Assembly (NCBI GenBank): GCA_049700455.1
Contig: JBNAVJ010000003.1
Coordinates: 105,418 to 169,417 of the forward strand
Origin: JBNAVJ01 sp049700455
Lineage (GTDB): Bacteria; Bacteroidota; Ignavibacteria; Tepidaquicellales; Tepidaquicellaceae
DNA length: 64,000 bases
Direction of reading: 5' to 3'
Shown: in pieces, positions 8,623 to 17,469 of the stretch
How positions within the stretch are numbered: the first letter of the stretch is position 1
Layout of the letters: every line of letters begins with the position of its first letter
Position numbers and translations under genes: made by a program
Notes under the pieces: model-generated
What the model was told of the DNA's origin: nothing
The model's input: the letters and a program-made list of their open reading frames with translations, nothing else
The model's database searches: none

Positions 8623-9840
8623 ATGAACTATAAATTCTATATCGCAAAGAGGTTTTTGTTTTCTAAAAAAGAATCCCGATTTATTTCTTTTATAACGTAT
8701 TTTTCTATACTTGGAGTAACGCTTGGAGTAGCAGCATTAATTATTGCGGTTTCAATTCTCAATGGTTTCGAAAAAGAGATAAAAGAAAAAGTTGCAGGGC
8801 TTGTTTCTCATATTCAAATAAGTTCTTTTTTCCCGGAAGGAGTTGAGAACCCTGATGAAATAATTTCCCTTTTAAAAGACAAAATCCCGGATATTACTGC
8901 AATCTCCCCTTATATACAAAAAGAAGCCGTAATTCGTTATAAGGATAAAGTTGAAGGAATTATATTAAAGGGAATAAATCCCGTATCTGATGTTAGCACC
9001 TCAAGAAACAAAATAATACGTGGTAATTCTGATCTCCTTGCTAAGGATACAATATTTTCACGTTTGATTATAGGTGATAAATTAGCAAAAAAACTCGGAG
9101 TAGATATTGGAAATAAAGTAGTAATTTTTGGATTGGCAGGAATACCATCGCCTTTTAATCAACCAAAACTTAAGCAGTTTATTGTTGCTGGAATCTATGA
9201 AACGGGATTAAGAGATTACGATGATGTTTTAATTTATACAGATTTAAAAACTGCACAAAGGCTATTCAATTTTTATAATAATGTTTCAGGTATTGAGATG
9301 AAAATAGCAGATATAGATAAAGCGGAAGAAGTTGTAACAAAAATTAAACGTTATGTTGATTATCCTAATTATCCGCGTTCTTTATATAAGGTGTATCGAG
9401 GGCTTTTCAGTTGGGTTGAACTCCAAAAAGCACCAACACCTGTTATTCTTGCTCTTATTATAGTGGTAGCAGTCTTTAATATTGTAGGGACTCTGCTGAT
9501 GTTGATTCTGGAAAAGACACAATCAATAGGTATCCTCAAGAGTTTAGGAGTAAGTTCAGCTAACATTAGATTTATTTTCCTCCTTGATGGTATGATAATA
9601 GGATTTATTGGGACTTTTCTTGGAATAGTGCTTGGCGTTGGGCTTTCTCTTCTTGAGTTGAAATTCAGGTTCTTCAAACTACCTGATATTTATTATATGA
9701 AAAACGTTCCCATTCTGCTTGAGGTTGATAAAATAGTGCTTATATCAGCAATTACTCTTGTTCTTGTGTTTATTGCAACACTCATTCCATCTCACATTGC
9801 ATCTAAATTTGAGCCGATTAAGTCATTAAGGTTTATGTAA
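8623..9840 (+). CDS. LolC/LolE-type lipoprotein-releasing ABC permease
   Basis: Integral permease of the LolCDE-like machine that extracts lipoproteins from the inner membrane. The typical N-terminus (IAKRFLFSKKESRF) leads into TM1 (about 22-45). A periplasmic MacB-like domain (about 50-260) follows, then an FtsX domain with three TMs (about 273-295, 320-345, 370-392). The 405-residue length is typical. No LolD ATPase or second permease is adjacent, so partners must be elsewhere. As in many FCB bacteria, a single LolC/E protein may serve as a homodimer (inference). Confidence 0.88.
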   Translation: MNYKFYIAKRFLFSKKESRFISFITYFSILGVTLGVAALIIAVSILNGFEKEIKEKVAGLVSHIQISSFFPEGVENPDEIISLLKDKIPDITAISPYIQKEAVIRYKDKVEGIILKGINPVSDVSTSRNKIIRGNSDLLAKDTIFSRLIIGDKLAKKLGVDIGNKVVIFGLAGIPSPFNQPKLKQFIVAGIYETGLRDYDDVLIYTDLKTAQRLFNFYNNVSGIEMKIADIDKAEEVVTKIKRYVDYPNYPRSLYKVYRGLFSWVELQKAPTPVILALIIVVAVFNIVGTLLMLILEKTQSIGILKSLGVSSANIRFIFLLDGMIIGFIGTFLGIVLGVGLSLLELKFRFFKLPDIYYMKNVPILLEVDKIVLISAITLVLVFIATLIPSHIASKFEPIKSLRFM

Positions 9841-9841
9841 T

Positions 9842-10534
9842 ATGTTACGTAAGGACTCACATACGATTGCGCAGATGTTTGACGAAATTGCTCCGAGGTA
9901 TGATTTCTTAAATCATTTTTTTACTGTAGGGCAGGACATAAGGTGGAGAAATAAAATCATTAATTATCTTAAAGCCCAAAAAGTTCCTGTAAACACATTG
10001 CTTGATATCGCAGCGGGAACCGGAGATTCAACTCGTAGTTTGCTTAAACTAAATCCTCAGGAATTGTTTGCTCTTGATATATCACCTAAAATGCTTGATG
10101 TCTTGAAAAAGAAAATTAATAGTCCTGTAATATCCATTCTAAATGGAAGAGCAGAAGCCATACCACTTCCAGATATAAAAATCGACATTGCCCTTATTGC
10201 TTTTGGAATAAGAAACTTTGAGGATATAGATAAAGCTTTGCGGGAGATACATCGTGTTCTCAAAGATGGAGGAATACTTGTCATTCTCGAGATGTTTTCT
10301 ACTGATGGAAAACAGAATCCACTATTTAAGTTTTATTTTAGCAAGTTGATTCCTTTTCTGGGAAATAAGATTTCCAGAAGCAATTATGCTTATTCATACC
10401 TATTCAATTCCGTTGATACCTTTTTTACTCCATCGGGACTCTCAGCGAAAATTGAAAGTAGCGGATTCAAACTGATACATCAGGTCAACAATTTTCTTCA
10501 CATAGTCCATACCTTATATTTTAGAAAAGTATAA
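9842..10534 (+). CDS. menG: Demethylmenaquinone methyltransferase (MenG/UbiE)
   Basis: Class I SAM-dependent methyltransferase for the last step of menaquinone synthesis. Residue markers are MFDEIAPRYDFLNHFFTVGQD at the N-terminus, the SAM loop LDIAAGTGD, LDISPKML, and FGIRNFEDIDKAL. The 230-residue length fits. It starts 1 bp after the permease stop, so it is co-transcribed. A quinone methyltransferase fits the respiratory genes (nuoKL, sdhCD) in the window. Confidence 0.93.
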   Translation: MLRKDSHTIAQMFDEIAPRYDFLNHFFTVGQDIRWRNKIINYLKAQKVPVNTLLDIAAGTGDSTRSLLKLNPQELFALDISPKMLDVLKKKINSPVISILNGRAEAIPLPDIKIDIALIAFGIRNFEDIDKALREIHRVLKDGGILVILEMFSTDGKQNPLFKFYFSKLIPFLGNKISRSNYAYSYLFNSVDTFFTPSGLSAKIESSGFKLIHQVNNFLHIVHTLYFRKV

Positions 10535-10589
10535 CTTCCCTTTAACATAGGAGATTTATTCTTACATTTTTTAAGTTAAATAGCACCTG

Positions 10590-10597
10590 TAATTTTG
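10590..10597 (+). promoter_or_regulatory. Possible Bacteroidota-type -7 box
   Basis: TAATTTTG fits the TAnnTTTG consensus and lies 15 bp before the ATG of the following gene. The -33 position only offers a T-run (10567-10570), so the call is tentative. Confidence 0.4.
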
Positions 10598-10611
10598 TAA
10601 AAACTACCCAG

Positions 10612-13302
10612 ATGAACGTTCACAAATTACAGGGATTTTTCTCACCTCAAAGAATTGCTCTTATTGATGTCTCTATGAATCCTCAAAGCGTAAGTGGCAA
10701 AGTTCTTACCAACCTCATAGGGGGGACATTCAGAGGTGTTGTCTATCCAGTCAATGAACAACTTGAAGCAGTACTTGGAGTTCCCTGTTATCAGAGTGTT
10801 GGTTTACTTCCAAAAAAGGTTGACCTTGCAGTAATTTGTAGCAAACCTGAAATGGTGCCACGCCGAGTGAGCGAATGTGGAGAGGATGGAATTATGAACA
10901 TAATTATTATGTCTGCTGGCTTCAGAGAAATAGGGGAGGAAGGAAAAAAACTGGAAGAAGAAATCCTGACTATCAAATCAGCGTACCCGGATATGAGAAT
11001 TTTAGGACCAAATTGTCTTGGGGTTATTGTACCGGCTTCAAATCTTAACGTGAGTTTTGCAGGGACACTTCCACGTAGCGGTAATATTGCTTTTGTATCA
11101 CAATCAGGAGCACTCGGAACATCAATTCTCGATTGGGCTAATGAAAAAAAGATAGGCTTTTCATATTTTGTATCAATAGGTAATGCTATTGATGTGGACT
11201 TTGCAGATATGATTGACTTTCTTGGAGAAGATGAAAAAACTCAATCTATTGTCCTGTATATAGAATCTATTAAGGACGCAAAAAAATTTGTTTCCGCTGC
11301 GAGGTCGTTTGCTCGAACAAAGCCCATTGTTGCCTATAAGGCAGGCAGATTTCCTCAATCTGCTGAGGTAGCATCGTCTCACACAGGTGCTTTAACGACA
11401 GAAGATGCAATCTATGACGCTGTGTTTAAAAGAACAGGTATTGCAAGGGTTTATGATATAGGAGAAATTTTTAACGTAACTGAATTAATTGGAAGAAACC
11501 GAATTCCATCAGGACCACGACTTGGAATCCTAACCAACGCAGGTGGTCCTGCAGTTATTGCTACAGACATCCTCTGTGAACTCAATGGACAGTTAGCAGC
11601 ATTTTCAGAGCAAACTTTAGCAAACCTTAGGAAGAATTTACCTCCTTCCGCTTCAGTGAAAAATCCAGTTGATGTCCTTGGAGATGCACCCACCAAACGA
11701 ATTTTAAAGGCTGCCGAGATTTTAATCGCAGATGAAAATGTAGATGCTTTACTGGTTATTGTTACTCCTCAAGCAATGACAAATCCAACAAATGTGGCTA
11801 AGGGAATCTCCCAACTTTACCAAAATACCCACAAACCGATAATAGGTGCCTGGCTTGGGGGTGAGAAAATAAGAGAAGGTATAAGAGTTTTGGCTGAGGC
11901 TGGCGTTCCTGCTTATGTTACACCTGAAGAGGCTGTGAGAGCCTTTATGACACTGGTAAGTTATTCTCGCAATCTTGAAAGCCTTTATGAGACACCACGA
12001 GAAATACCGATACATTTTACTGTTGAGAGAAAGACTCTTAAAGATAAATTTTTACAATCACTGCCGCCACGCTCCTCATTTGTAGGAGAAATAGTATCAA
12101 AACAGCTTCTTGCTTCTTATGGCATTCCGGTAAATGCTACGTTCAATACAACTAATGTCGAAGAGGCTGTAAAAATTGCGGTTGAAATAGGTTACCCTGT
12201 CGTATTAAAAATAAACTCATCTCAAATTATCCACAAAACTGATGTGGGAGGTGTAGCGCTTGATGTAAAATCCGAAAGTGAATTACGAGCTTCGTATCAA
12301 GCAATTATTAAGAATGTTTCATCTGTTGTTCCACTTTCTTCAATAGACGGAATCACTGTCCAGCGAATGATTAAGTTTACGAATTCTATTGAACTAATCT
12401 TTGGAATTAAAAAGGACCAGATTTTTGGAACTACAATGATGGTGGGGCTTGGAGGAATTTATGCAGAAGTTTTAAAAGACACAGTAATTGGCTTTCCACC
12501 ACTCAATGAAAAACTTTCCCACCAGATGTTACAAAGTCTTCGCGCCTACCCTTTGCTAAAAGGATATCGCGGACTTACACCTGTAAATATAGATAAATTA
12601 ATTGAGGTTTTCATAAGAATGTCATATCTTGCATCCGACTATCCGCAAATCCTTGAGTTGGATATTAATCCATTCCTCTTATCAGGAGAACATATGATTG
12701 TACTTGATGCAAGATTGATTATTGATACTGAGATATTAAACAAAGAAATAGAACCATATTCACATCTTGTTCTTCGTCCTTATCCTGAGGATTTGATAAA
12801 GCAAATTGTGCTGTCTGATGGGACTCCCGTATTGCTTAGACCGATTAAACCTGAAGATGAACCCCTCTGGATGCAACTCCTTGCAAGTTGTTCCAGAGAA
12901 TCCATATACTCTCGTTTTAGATATTTCTTTCATTGGGAATCACATCAAGTTGCAGTAAGATATTGTTATATTGATTATAATAGGGAAATTGCAATTGTTG
13001 CCGAAGTTGAAGAAAATGGTTCACGAAAACTTGTTGCGGTTGGAAGACTGATTGCAGACCCCGACCATGAAACTGCGGAATATGCTGTCCTTGTCGCCGA
13101 TGCCTGGCAGAACAGAGAACTTGGGGGCATTCTCACTGATTATTGCTTTGAAATAGCAAAGCGCTGGAAAGTTAAAAGAATGGTTGCTCAAACAACTACT
13201 GATAACTCAAGAATGATTGCAGTTTTCCAAAAGCGTAATTTTAACATAGAGATTGATTATAATAGCACACTTGTTGAGGTGAGTAAGGAAATATCCTTGT
13301 AA
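10612..13302 (+). CDS. ADP-forming acetate/acyl-CoA synthetase fused to a GNAT acetyltransferase
   Basis: Domain order is CoA-binding Rossmann (about 1-130), succinyl-CoA-ligase-like domains (about 145-460), ATP-grasp (about 490-710) and a GNAT domain (about 725-896). The same order occurs in Pat/PatZ protein lysine acetyltransferases. Both catalytic histidines known from ADP-forming acetyl-CoA synthetases can be seen: His257 in SSHTGAL, and His541 in IIHKTDVGG of the ATP-grasp part. The ligase half therefore looks active, so the protein could make ATP from acyl-CoA as well as acetylate proteins. The acetyl-CoA loop of the GNAT is QNRELGG. The gene stands alone with its own possible promoter. 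Which activity dominates is uncertain. Confidence 0.88.
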   Translation: MNVHKLQGFFSPQRIALIDVSMNPQSVSGKVLTNLIGGTFRGVVYPVNEQLEAVLGVPCYQSVGLLPKKVDLAVICSKPEMVPRRVSECGEDGIMNIIIMSAGFREIGEEGKKLEEEILTIKSAYPDMRILGPNCLGVIVPASNLNVSFAGTLPRSGNIAFVSQSGALGTSILDWANEKKIGFSYFVSIGNAIDVDFADMIDFLGEDEKTQSIVLYIESIKDAKKFVSAARSFARTKPIVAYKAGRFPQSAEVASSHTGALTTEDAIYDAVFKRTGIARVYDIGEIFNVTELIGRNRIPSGPRLGILTNAGGPAVIATDILCELNGQLAAFSEQTLANLRKNLPPSASVKNPVDVLGDAPTKRILKAAEILIADENVDALLVIVTPQAMTNPTNVAKGISQLYQNTHKPIIGAWLGGEKIREGIRVLAEAGVPAYVTPEEAVRAFMTLVSYSRNLESLYETPREIPIHFTVERKTLKDKFLQSLPPRSSFVGEIVSKQLLASYGIPVNATFNTTNVEEAVKIAVEIGYPVVLKINSSQIIHKTDVGGVALDVKSESELRASYQAIIKNVSSVVPLSSIDGITVQRMIKFTNSIELIFGIKKDQIFGTTMMVGLGGIYAEVLKDTVIGFPPLNEKLSHQMLQSLRAYPLLKGYRGLTPVNIDKLIEVFIRMSYLASDYPQILELDINPFLLSGEHMIVLDARLIIDTEILNKEIEPYSHLVLRPYPEDLIKQIVLSDGTPVLLRPIKPEDEPLWMQLLASCSRESIYSRFRYFFHWESHQVAVRYCYIDYNREIAIVAEVEENGSRKLVAVGRLIADPDHETAEYAVLVADAWQNRELGGILTDYCFEIAKRWKVKRMVAQTTTDNSRMIAVFQKRNFNIEIDYNSTLVEVSKEISL

Positions 13303-13436
13303 AGAATCTTTAATAAAGGTAAAACCACCTCCAGCAATACACTATAAGAAGGTTTACTACAATCTGGGCAGGAGTTATATAATTCACTACTCCATAGTGA
13401 TTTATTTCGGGTTACCGGTTAAGAGAGAATTTTTGC

Positions 13437-13468
13437 TTTGATTATTTTACTAAATTTAAGTATCTTTG
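13437..13468 (+). promoter_or_regulatory. Promoter of rpsR, Bacteroidota type
   Basis: TTTG (13437-13440), a 20-base spacer, then TATCTTTG (13461-13468) match the -33/-7 promoter pattern of Bacteroidota primary sigma factors. The ATG of rpsR follows 20 bp later. Upstream, TCACTA/TAGTGA (13384-13389, 13395-13400) forms a small hairpin of unknown meaning. The rest of the interval 13303-13488 shows no gene. Confidence 0.65.
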
Positions 13469-13488
13469 TCTTTATCAAAAAAAGGTAA

Positions 13489-13776
13489 ATGAAGAAAGCA
13501 AAAGCACAAGCTAATTACAAATTAACACAGCAAATCACAACAAAAAAAGTTTCTCAACAAAAGAAGAGAAACCCCTTCAAGGAAAAGGGCGTTGATAATT
13601 TTATAGATTTTCGGGATGTGAAACTTCTTTCCCGATTCCTGAATGAACAAGGAAAAATTCTTCCTGCAAGAATTACTGGTGCTACTGCTAAAATGCAAAG
13701 AAAGTTAACAAAAGCTGTTAAAAGAGCCAGACATCTTGCACTATTGCCTTTTGTCAGCGAAGGTTCAAAATATTAA
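13489..13776 (+). CDS. rpsR: Ribosomal protein bS18, stand-alone and cysteine-free
   Basis: The core [20 protein letters not shown], the segment [14 protein letters not shown] and [12 protein letters not shown] are diagnostic for small-subunit protein S18. An extended basic N-terminus (about residues 1-25) precedes it. The position where many S18 proteins carry Cys residues reads KRNPFKEK, with no Cys, so it cannot bind zinc there. The usual neighbours rpsF, ssb and rplI are absent. It has its own promoter and is followed by a terminator. It may be the only S18 gene or a second paralogue; the window cannot decide. Confidence 0.92.
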   Translation: MKKAKAQANYKLTQQITTKKVSQQKKRNPFKEKGVDNFIDFRDVKLLSRFLNEQGKILPARITGATAKMQRKLTKAVKRARHLALLPFVSEGSKY

Positions 13777-13797
13777 TTTTTTATTTGTAATTTAATT

Positions 13798-13829
13798 AGC
13801 TCCTTGCTTTTGAGCGGGGGGCTTTTTTT
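13798..13829 (+). terminator. Rho-independent terminator after rpsR
   Basis: AGCTCC pairs with GGGGCT (one T-G pair) around a short loop, followed by seven T residues. The T-tract ends at the base before the ATG of the next gene (13830). Confidence 0.75.
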
Positions 13830-14837
13830 ATGAAAACAAGGGGATACATACAAAACACAATCCGGGTATTAGTAATTCTTCTACTCTTAGTTTCTCCTAT
13901 CTATTCTCAGGTTGATTCCCGGTTCATTGTGGGAACGTTCAAAGTAGAGAAGGTTATTGATGGTGACACTTTTCGTTTTAAGGGGCTTGACAGGAGCACC
14001 AGGCTTCTCTGCATTGACACCGAAGAAACGTTTAAAGGCAAGGATGCATTTCAAAAAACTGAATCTATTCGATATATCTGGAAAAATTATTATTATGACC
14101 AACGACAGAATGAGGGTGGAAAAATGCCCATTAAACTTGATTCACCATTTGGTTATGATACCTGGCAATGGGCGAAGGAATTCTTTTCCGATGTTGATAG
14201 CGTTAGACTGGAAAAAGATGATTCATTGCGATTTATAGATACTTATAATCGTTATCTTGTTTACTTAATCGCATATAAAAAAGGAAAGGAAATTAACTAT
14301 AACCTTGAATGTGTCAGACTTGGATACAGTCCATATTTTAATAAATATGGGAATAGCAAAAGGTTTCATAACCAATTTGTAGAAGCTCAACAATATGCTC
14401 AAACTCATCAATTAGGTATCTGGAACAAAAATACTTTATGTTACCCGGATTATGAAGAACGAATAGTATGGTGGAATAAAAGGGCAAAACAACTGGAAAA
14501 TTTTGAAGCTCTCCAGGCTTCTAACTACAACTACTATTTTAATTTACTAAATGATAATGAATATGAGCGGCTTTCCACTCAGGTTGGTAAAGAAGTTGTA
14601 GTATTTGGAACAATTTCAGATGTCTTTACAAATAAATTCCCTAATTTAATACGGATGCCCCATACAAAAACTCAACATCTTGACATCCTCGTGTATGAAG
14701 AATACAAAAATGTATTTGAAAAACTTGATATAGAAACTCTGAAAGAATATTATATTTATATAAAAGGTATTCTTAAATCAAATTCTGGAAGGCTCTATAT
14801 AGAACTCAAGAGCAATGAGCAGATCTGGATGGAGTAA
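13830..14837 (+). CDS. Secreted thermonuclease-like (SNase fold) protein
   Basis: A signal peptide (about residues 1-26, basic start, LLLL core, ending IYSQ) is followed by a staphylococcal-nuclease-like OB fold (about 35-205). KVIDGDTFRF, STRLLCIDTEET (active-site Arg and Glu) and DTYNRYLVYLIAY (second Arg) are present. An insertion (about 75-110) and a second C-terminal beta domain (about 245-335) are extra to classical nucleases. A role in extracellular or periplasmic nucleic-acid degradation is likely but not proven. The start codon abuts the rpsR terminator, so it has little room for its own leader and may depend on read-through. It converges with the PP2C gene with a 3-bp gap. Confidence 0.78.
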   Translation: MKTRGYIQNTIRVLVILLLLVSPIYSQVDSRFIVGTFKVEKVIDGDTFRFKGLDRSTRLLCIDTEETFKGKDAFQKTESIRYIWKNYYYDQRQNEGGKMPIKLDSPFGYDTWQWAKEFFSDVDSVRLEKDDSLRFIDTYNRYLVYLIAYKKGKEINYNLECVRLGYSPYFNKYGNSKRFHNQFVEAQQYAQTHQLGIWNKNTLCYPDYEERIVWWNKRAKQLENFEALQASNYNYYFNLLNDNEYERLSTQVGKEVVVFGTISDVFTNKFPNLIRMPHTKTQHLDILVYEEYKNVFEKLDIETLKEYYIYIKGILKSNSGRLYIELKSNEQIWME

Positions 14838-14840
14838 AGC

Positions 14841-16544
14841 TCACATTTTTTTCAGCACCATTAAAGTTATATCATCAGTTTGAAAATCGCCACTGAAATC
14901 CTTAATTACTTCAGTAATATTGTTTAGAATTTCTTTTGCTGGCAAATTACGATGAAGTCGTACTAAATTAATTAATCGGTTTTCTCCAAACTCGTTTCCT
15001 TCAGAATCTGAAGCTTCCGTAACCCCATCTGTATAGAAAACAATTATATCGTCTTTTGCGAGAGTTAAAGTTTCCGATTCGTATTTTATACCTTCCTTAA
15101 GTACACCAAGTATCAAGCCACCTGTTTCAAGTCTATATATCTCTTCCTGATGTAGCATAATAGGTGGATTATGTCCAGCATTTATATAGGAAAAAGAATT
15201 ATCTTTTGTATTTAAAATTCCCCATAGAAAAGTTATAAACTTATCTGTAGCAGTATTTTCACAAACAATCCTATTAATTTTTTCTGTGAATTCTACAATA
15301 TCATAAGAGGCCTCGGAATAAATTTGCAAGTATGAATGAACTATTGATTGGATGTTTGCCATCAGCAGGGAAGCTGGGATACCTTTTCCACAAACGTCAG
15401 CAATTACAAATGCAAATTTATCATCAGTAATTTTAATTAAGTCATAATAATCGCCTCCTATCTCCCGTGCTGGAATAGTTATCCCCGCAACATCAAAGCC
15501 CTCTATAGAAGGAAGGGATTCGGGGAGCAAGGCTTTTTGTACTTCGTGCGCAAACTTTATTTCTGTTTCAAGTTGTTGCTTCTTTAAATATTCCTGAAAT
15601 AAAAAGCTGTTATCTATAGAAATTGAGGCAATATTTGCCACTGACTGCAGAAATGATAATTCATCCTGAGTGTATGGGGTAGCGTCTATTTTTTTACCAA
15701 GTAGAAAAATTGTCTTTTTCTTATTTGAAGATTGAACTGGCAATATAAGGACAAATCCCTGTTCTACCAGTTTCTTTGACCATTCTGTATCTTTACTGAG
15801 AAATGAGATTCTTTCGATTTTAAACAACGGAGATAATAATGAATCATCAAAAGCATAATCCTTTGTTTGGTCAATTATGGCAAATCCTTTTTCTGCAGTA
15901 TCAGTAAGTATAGTAAAATCCCGAATGCCAAAAGTTCCGAGCAAAACATATTTCATCATTTTAAGCGCAACATCAATTTGAAAGAAACTGGTACTGAAAT
16001 TTTGACTGAGTTCAAAAAGTGTTTCAAGCTCGCGAACCTTCAAAGTAAGGGTTTTATTCAACTGTTGAATCTGAGTAATCCGTAAGCTATTCTCTATTGC
16101 AGGAGCAGCAATATTAAGCTGAGTTTCTATATAGATTTTTTCATGTTTATCGGTAGGATTGTTATTCGCCTTATTACCAAGACATAAAATACCGAGATAC
16201 TTAGATGTAAAAAACACTTTATAAAAAGACACAAATCCGTTTGAAACAAGAAAGTTATTTTCTTCTTTTATATCATCAGATGTAAAGACTGGCTGTTTTG
16301 GAACATCTACTGAAACCTCATCACCCTTGGCAAGTGTCTCAACTCCCTTGACGTTGGCAATTATATATTTATTGTCTTCTTTGTGTAAAAGAAACATTCC
16401 TCGTGTAATCAACATCTTACCCATTATGTTAAGCAAAAGGTTCCCAAGGATAAAATCAAGTTCGAGTTTACTATTTATAAGTTGTGAGAATTCAATAAGA
16501 GAGTCAAGTTCCAGTTGCTTATTGATGTCTTTATGAGTAAACAT
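14841..16544 (-). CDS. GAF-domain PP2C/SpoIIE-type serine phosphatase (RsbU-like)
   Basis: Two GAF-like sensor regions (about residues 15-160 and 180-310), separated by a short coiled helix, precede a PP2C-type phosphatase domain (about 330-567). Its markers are AREIGGDYYDL, FVIADVCGKGIPASL, INAGHNPPIML, VFYTDGVTEA and DDITLMVLKK, including the metal-binding Asp residues. In partner-switching systems such enzymes dephosphorylate the STAS antagonist. The HATPase and STAS genes are directly upstream on the same strand, so the three form a module. No signal peptide or TM is seen, so the sensed signal is probably cytoplasmic. Confidence 0.9.
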   Translation of the reverse strand: MFTHKDINKQLELDSLIEFSQLINSKLELDFILGNLLLNIMGKMLITRGMFLLHKEDNKYIIANVKGVETLAKGDEVSVDVPKQPVFTSDDIKEENNFLVSNGFVSFYKVFFTSKYLGILCLGNKANNNPTDKHEKIYIETQLNIAAPAIENSLRITQIQQLNKTLTLKVRELETLFELSQNFSTSFFQIDVALKMMKYVLLGTFGIRDFTILTDTAEKGFAIIDQTKDYAFDDSLLSPLFKIERISFLSKDTEWSKKLVEQGFVLILPVQSSNKKKTIFLLGKKIDATPYTQDELSFLQSVANIASISIDNSFLFQEYLKKQQLETEIKFAHEVQKALLPESLPSIEGFDVAGITIPAREIGGDYYDLIKITDDKFAFVIADVCGKGIPASLLMANIQSIVHSYLQIYSEASYDIVEFTEKINRIVCENTATDKFITFLWGILNTKDNSFSYINAGHNPPIMLHQEEIYRLETGGLILGVLKEGIKYESETLTLAKDDIIVFYTDGVTEASDSEGNEFGENRLINLVRLHRNLPAKEILNNITEVIKDFSGDFQTDDITLMVLKKM

Positions 16545-16964
16545 CTACGATAAGAATTTAATAAGGGTAAGGTTATTTAAATTGTTATCGGTATGAGTGT
16601 ACTCAATTTTATCAATGAACTTTTTGATTAGGGGGATACCAAGTCCACCGACTTTATATTTTTCAAAATACTCAGTCATATTGGGGACCTCTCTTGAATT
16701 TGGGTCAAAGGCAGTACCACTGTAAATAATAGAGATTTTTATTGAATCATTATCAATCAGTATAAAAATTTCAATATTATGCCCATCTTCAAATTTATAT
16801 GTATGTTTTATAATGTTAGTACAGGCTTCATCAACAGAGAGGACGATTTGATCAATAATTCTCGGATTGACATCAGCATCAGATAAAGAGTTTGCGACAA
16901 AATTTCTAACCTGTGCAAGATTTTTTGTATTACTTGAAATTACTATTTTATCCGACAAATACAA
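16545..16964 (-). CDS. RsbW-like anti-sigma serine kinase (HATPase)
   Basis: GHKL-type ATPase: VDEACTNIIKHTYK is the N box, YSGTAFDP the G1-like region, and YKVGGLGIPLIKKF the G2 box. In the RsbW/SpoIIAB family this protein phosphorylates a STAS partner and sequesters its target. The frame extends upstream to 17066, inside the STAS gene, but family alignment favours a TTG start at 16964, directly after the STAS stop codon. That gives 139 residues. It lies between STAS and PP2C genes. No sigma-factor gene is nearby, so the target is unknown. Confidence 0.83.
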   Translation of the reverse strand: MYLSDKIVISSNTKNLAQVRNFVANSLSDADVNPRIIDQIVLSVDEACTNIIKHTYKFEDGHNIEIFILIDNDSIKISIIYSGTAFDPNSREVPNMTEYFEKYKVGGLGIPLIKKFIDKIEYTHTDNNLNNLTLIKFLS

Positions 16965-16965
16965 T

Positions 16966-17316
16966 TTATTGAGCTTTAAATTTAGAAATAGCTTCAGACG
17001 TTGTTTTATGGATATTGAACAAAATGTGAAAGCCAAGCATGTCAAAGATAGTATATATTTTCTCACTCATCTCGCAAAGCTTAATATCCCCATTATTTTT
17101 TCTTATAATTTCAATATAAGCCATAAATACCCCAAGTCCGGCACTGCTAATGTAAGAAAGGGATGAAAAATCCACAACAATTTTAAACTGCCGATTGTTA
17201 ACTAATTCATCAAACTTTTTTTCAAGTTCTACAGCAGTGTGTGCATCAAGAAACCCTTCCAGTTTTAACACTACAATTCCGTCAATTGTTTTTGTATCAA
17301 TTGAAAAATTTTCCAT
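16966..17316 (-). CDS. STAS-domain anti-sigma factor antagonist
   Basis: The 116-residue protein is one STAS domain. SYISSAGLGVFM holds the phosphorylatable serine (Ser58 by analogy with SpoIIAA). FKIVVDFSS and GDIKLCEMS flank it. It is first in the operon, followed by the RsbW-like kinase and the PP2C phosphatase, the classical partner-switch set. Its start ATG is followed upstream by about 150 bp of AT-rich DNA shared with the divergently transcribed anmK gene. Confidence 0.9.
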   Translation of the reverse strand: MENFSIDTKTIDGIVVLKLEGFLDAHTAVELEKKFDELVNNRQFKIVVDFSSLSYISSAGLGVFMAYIEIIRKNNGDIKLCEMSEKIYTIFDMLGFHILFNIHKTTSEAISKFKAQ

Positions 17317-17455
17317 TGCTACTATTTTGTTTCAATCAAAATCAGCAAAAAAAATGGTAAAGTAAATGTATTTTGTTTTTCTGCCATCTTCCTTATATAC
17401 TCCTTTTTTAGCAATAAGTTACATTATTTACATAGAAAACACCAGTTAAATAACT

Positions 17456-17463
17456 TATATTTG
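17456..17463 (+). promoter_or_regulatory. Possible -7 box before anmK
   Basis: TATATTTG matches TAnnTTTG, but it lies only 6 bp before the preferred ATG at 17470 and no TTG occurs 19-20 bases upstream. If used, transcription would begin at or inside the start region. Confidence 0.3.
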
Positions 17464-17469
17464 AAGTTG

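Noticed and set aside
13384..13400. Small inverted repeat TCACTA/TAGTGA upstream of rpsR as a Zur-like operator
   Set aside because: It does not resemble known Zur boxes and is 37 bp upstream of the -33 element; a simple hairpin is equally likely.
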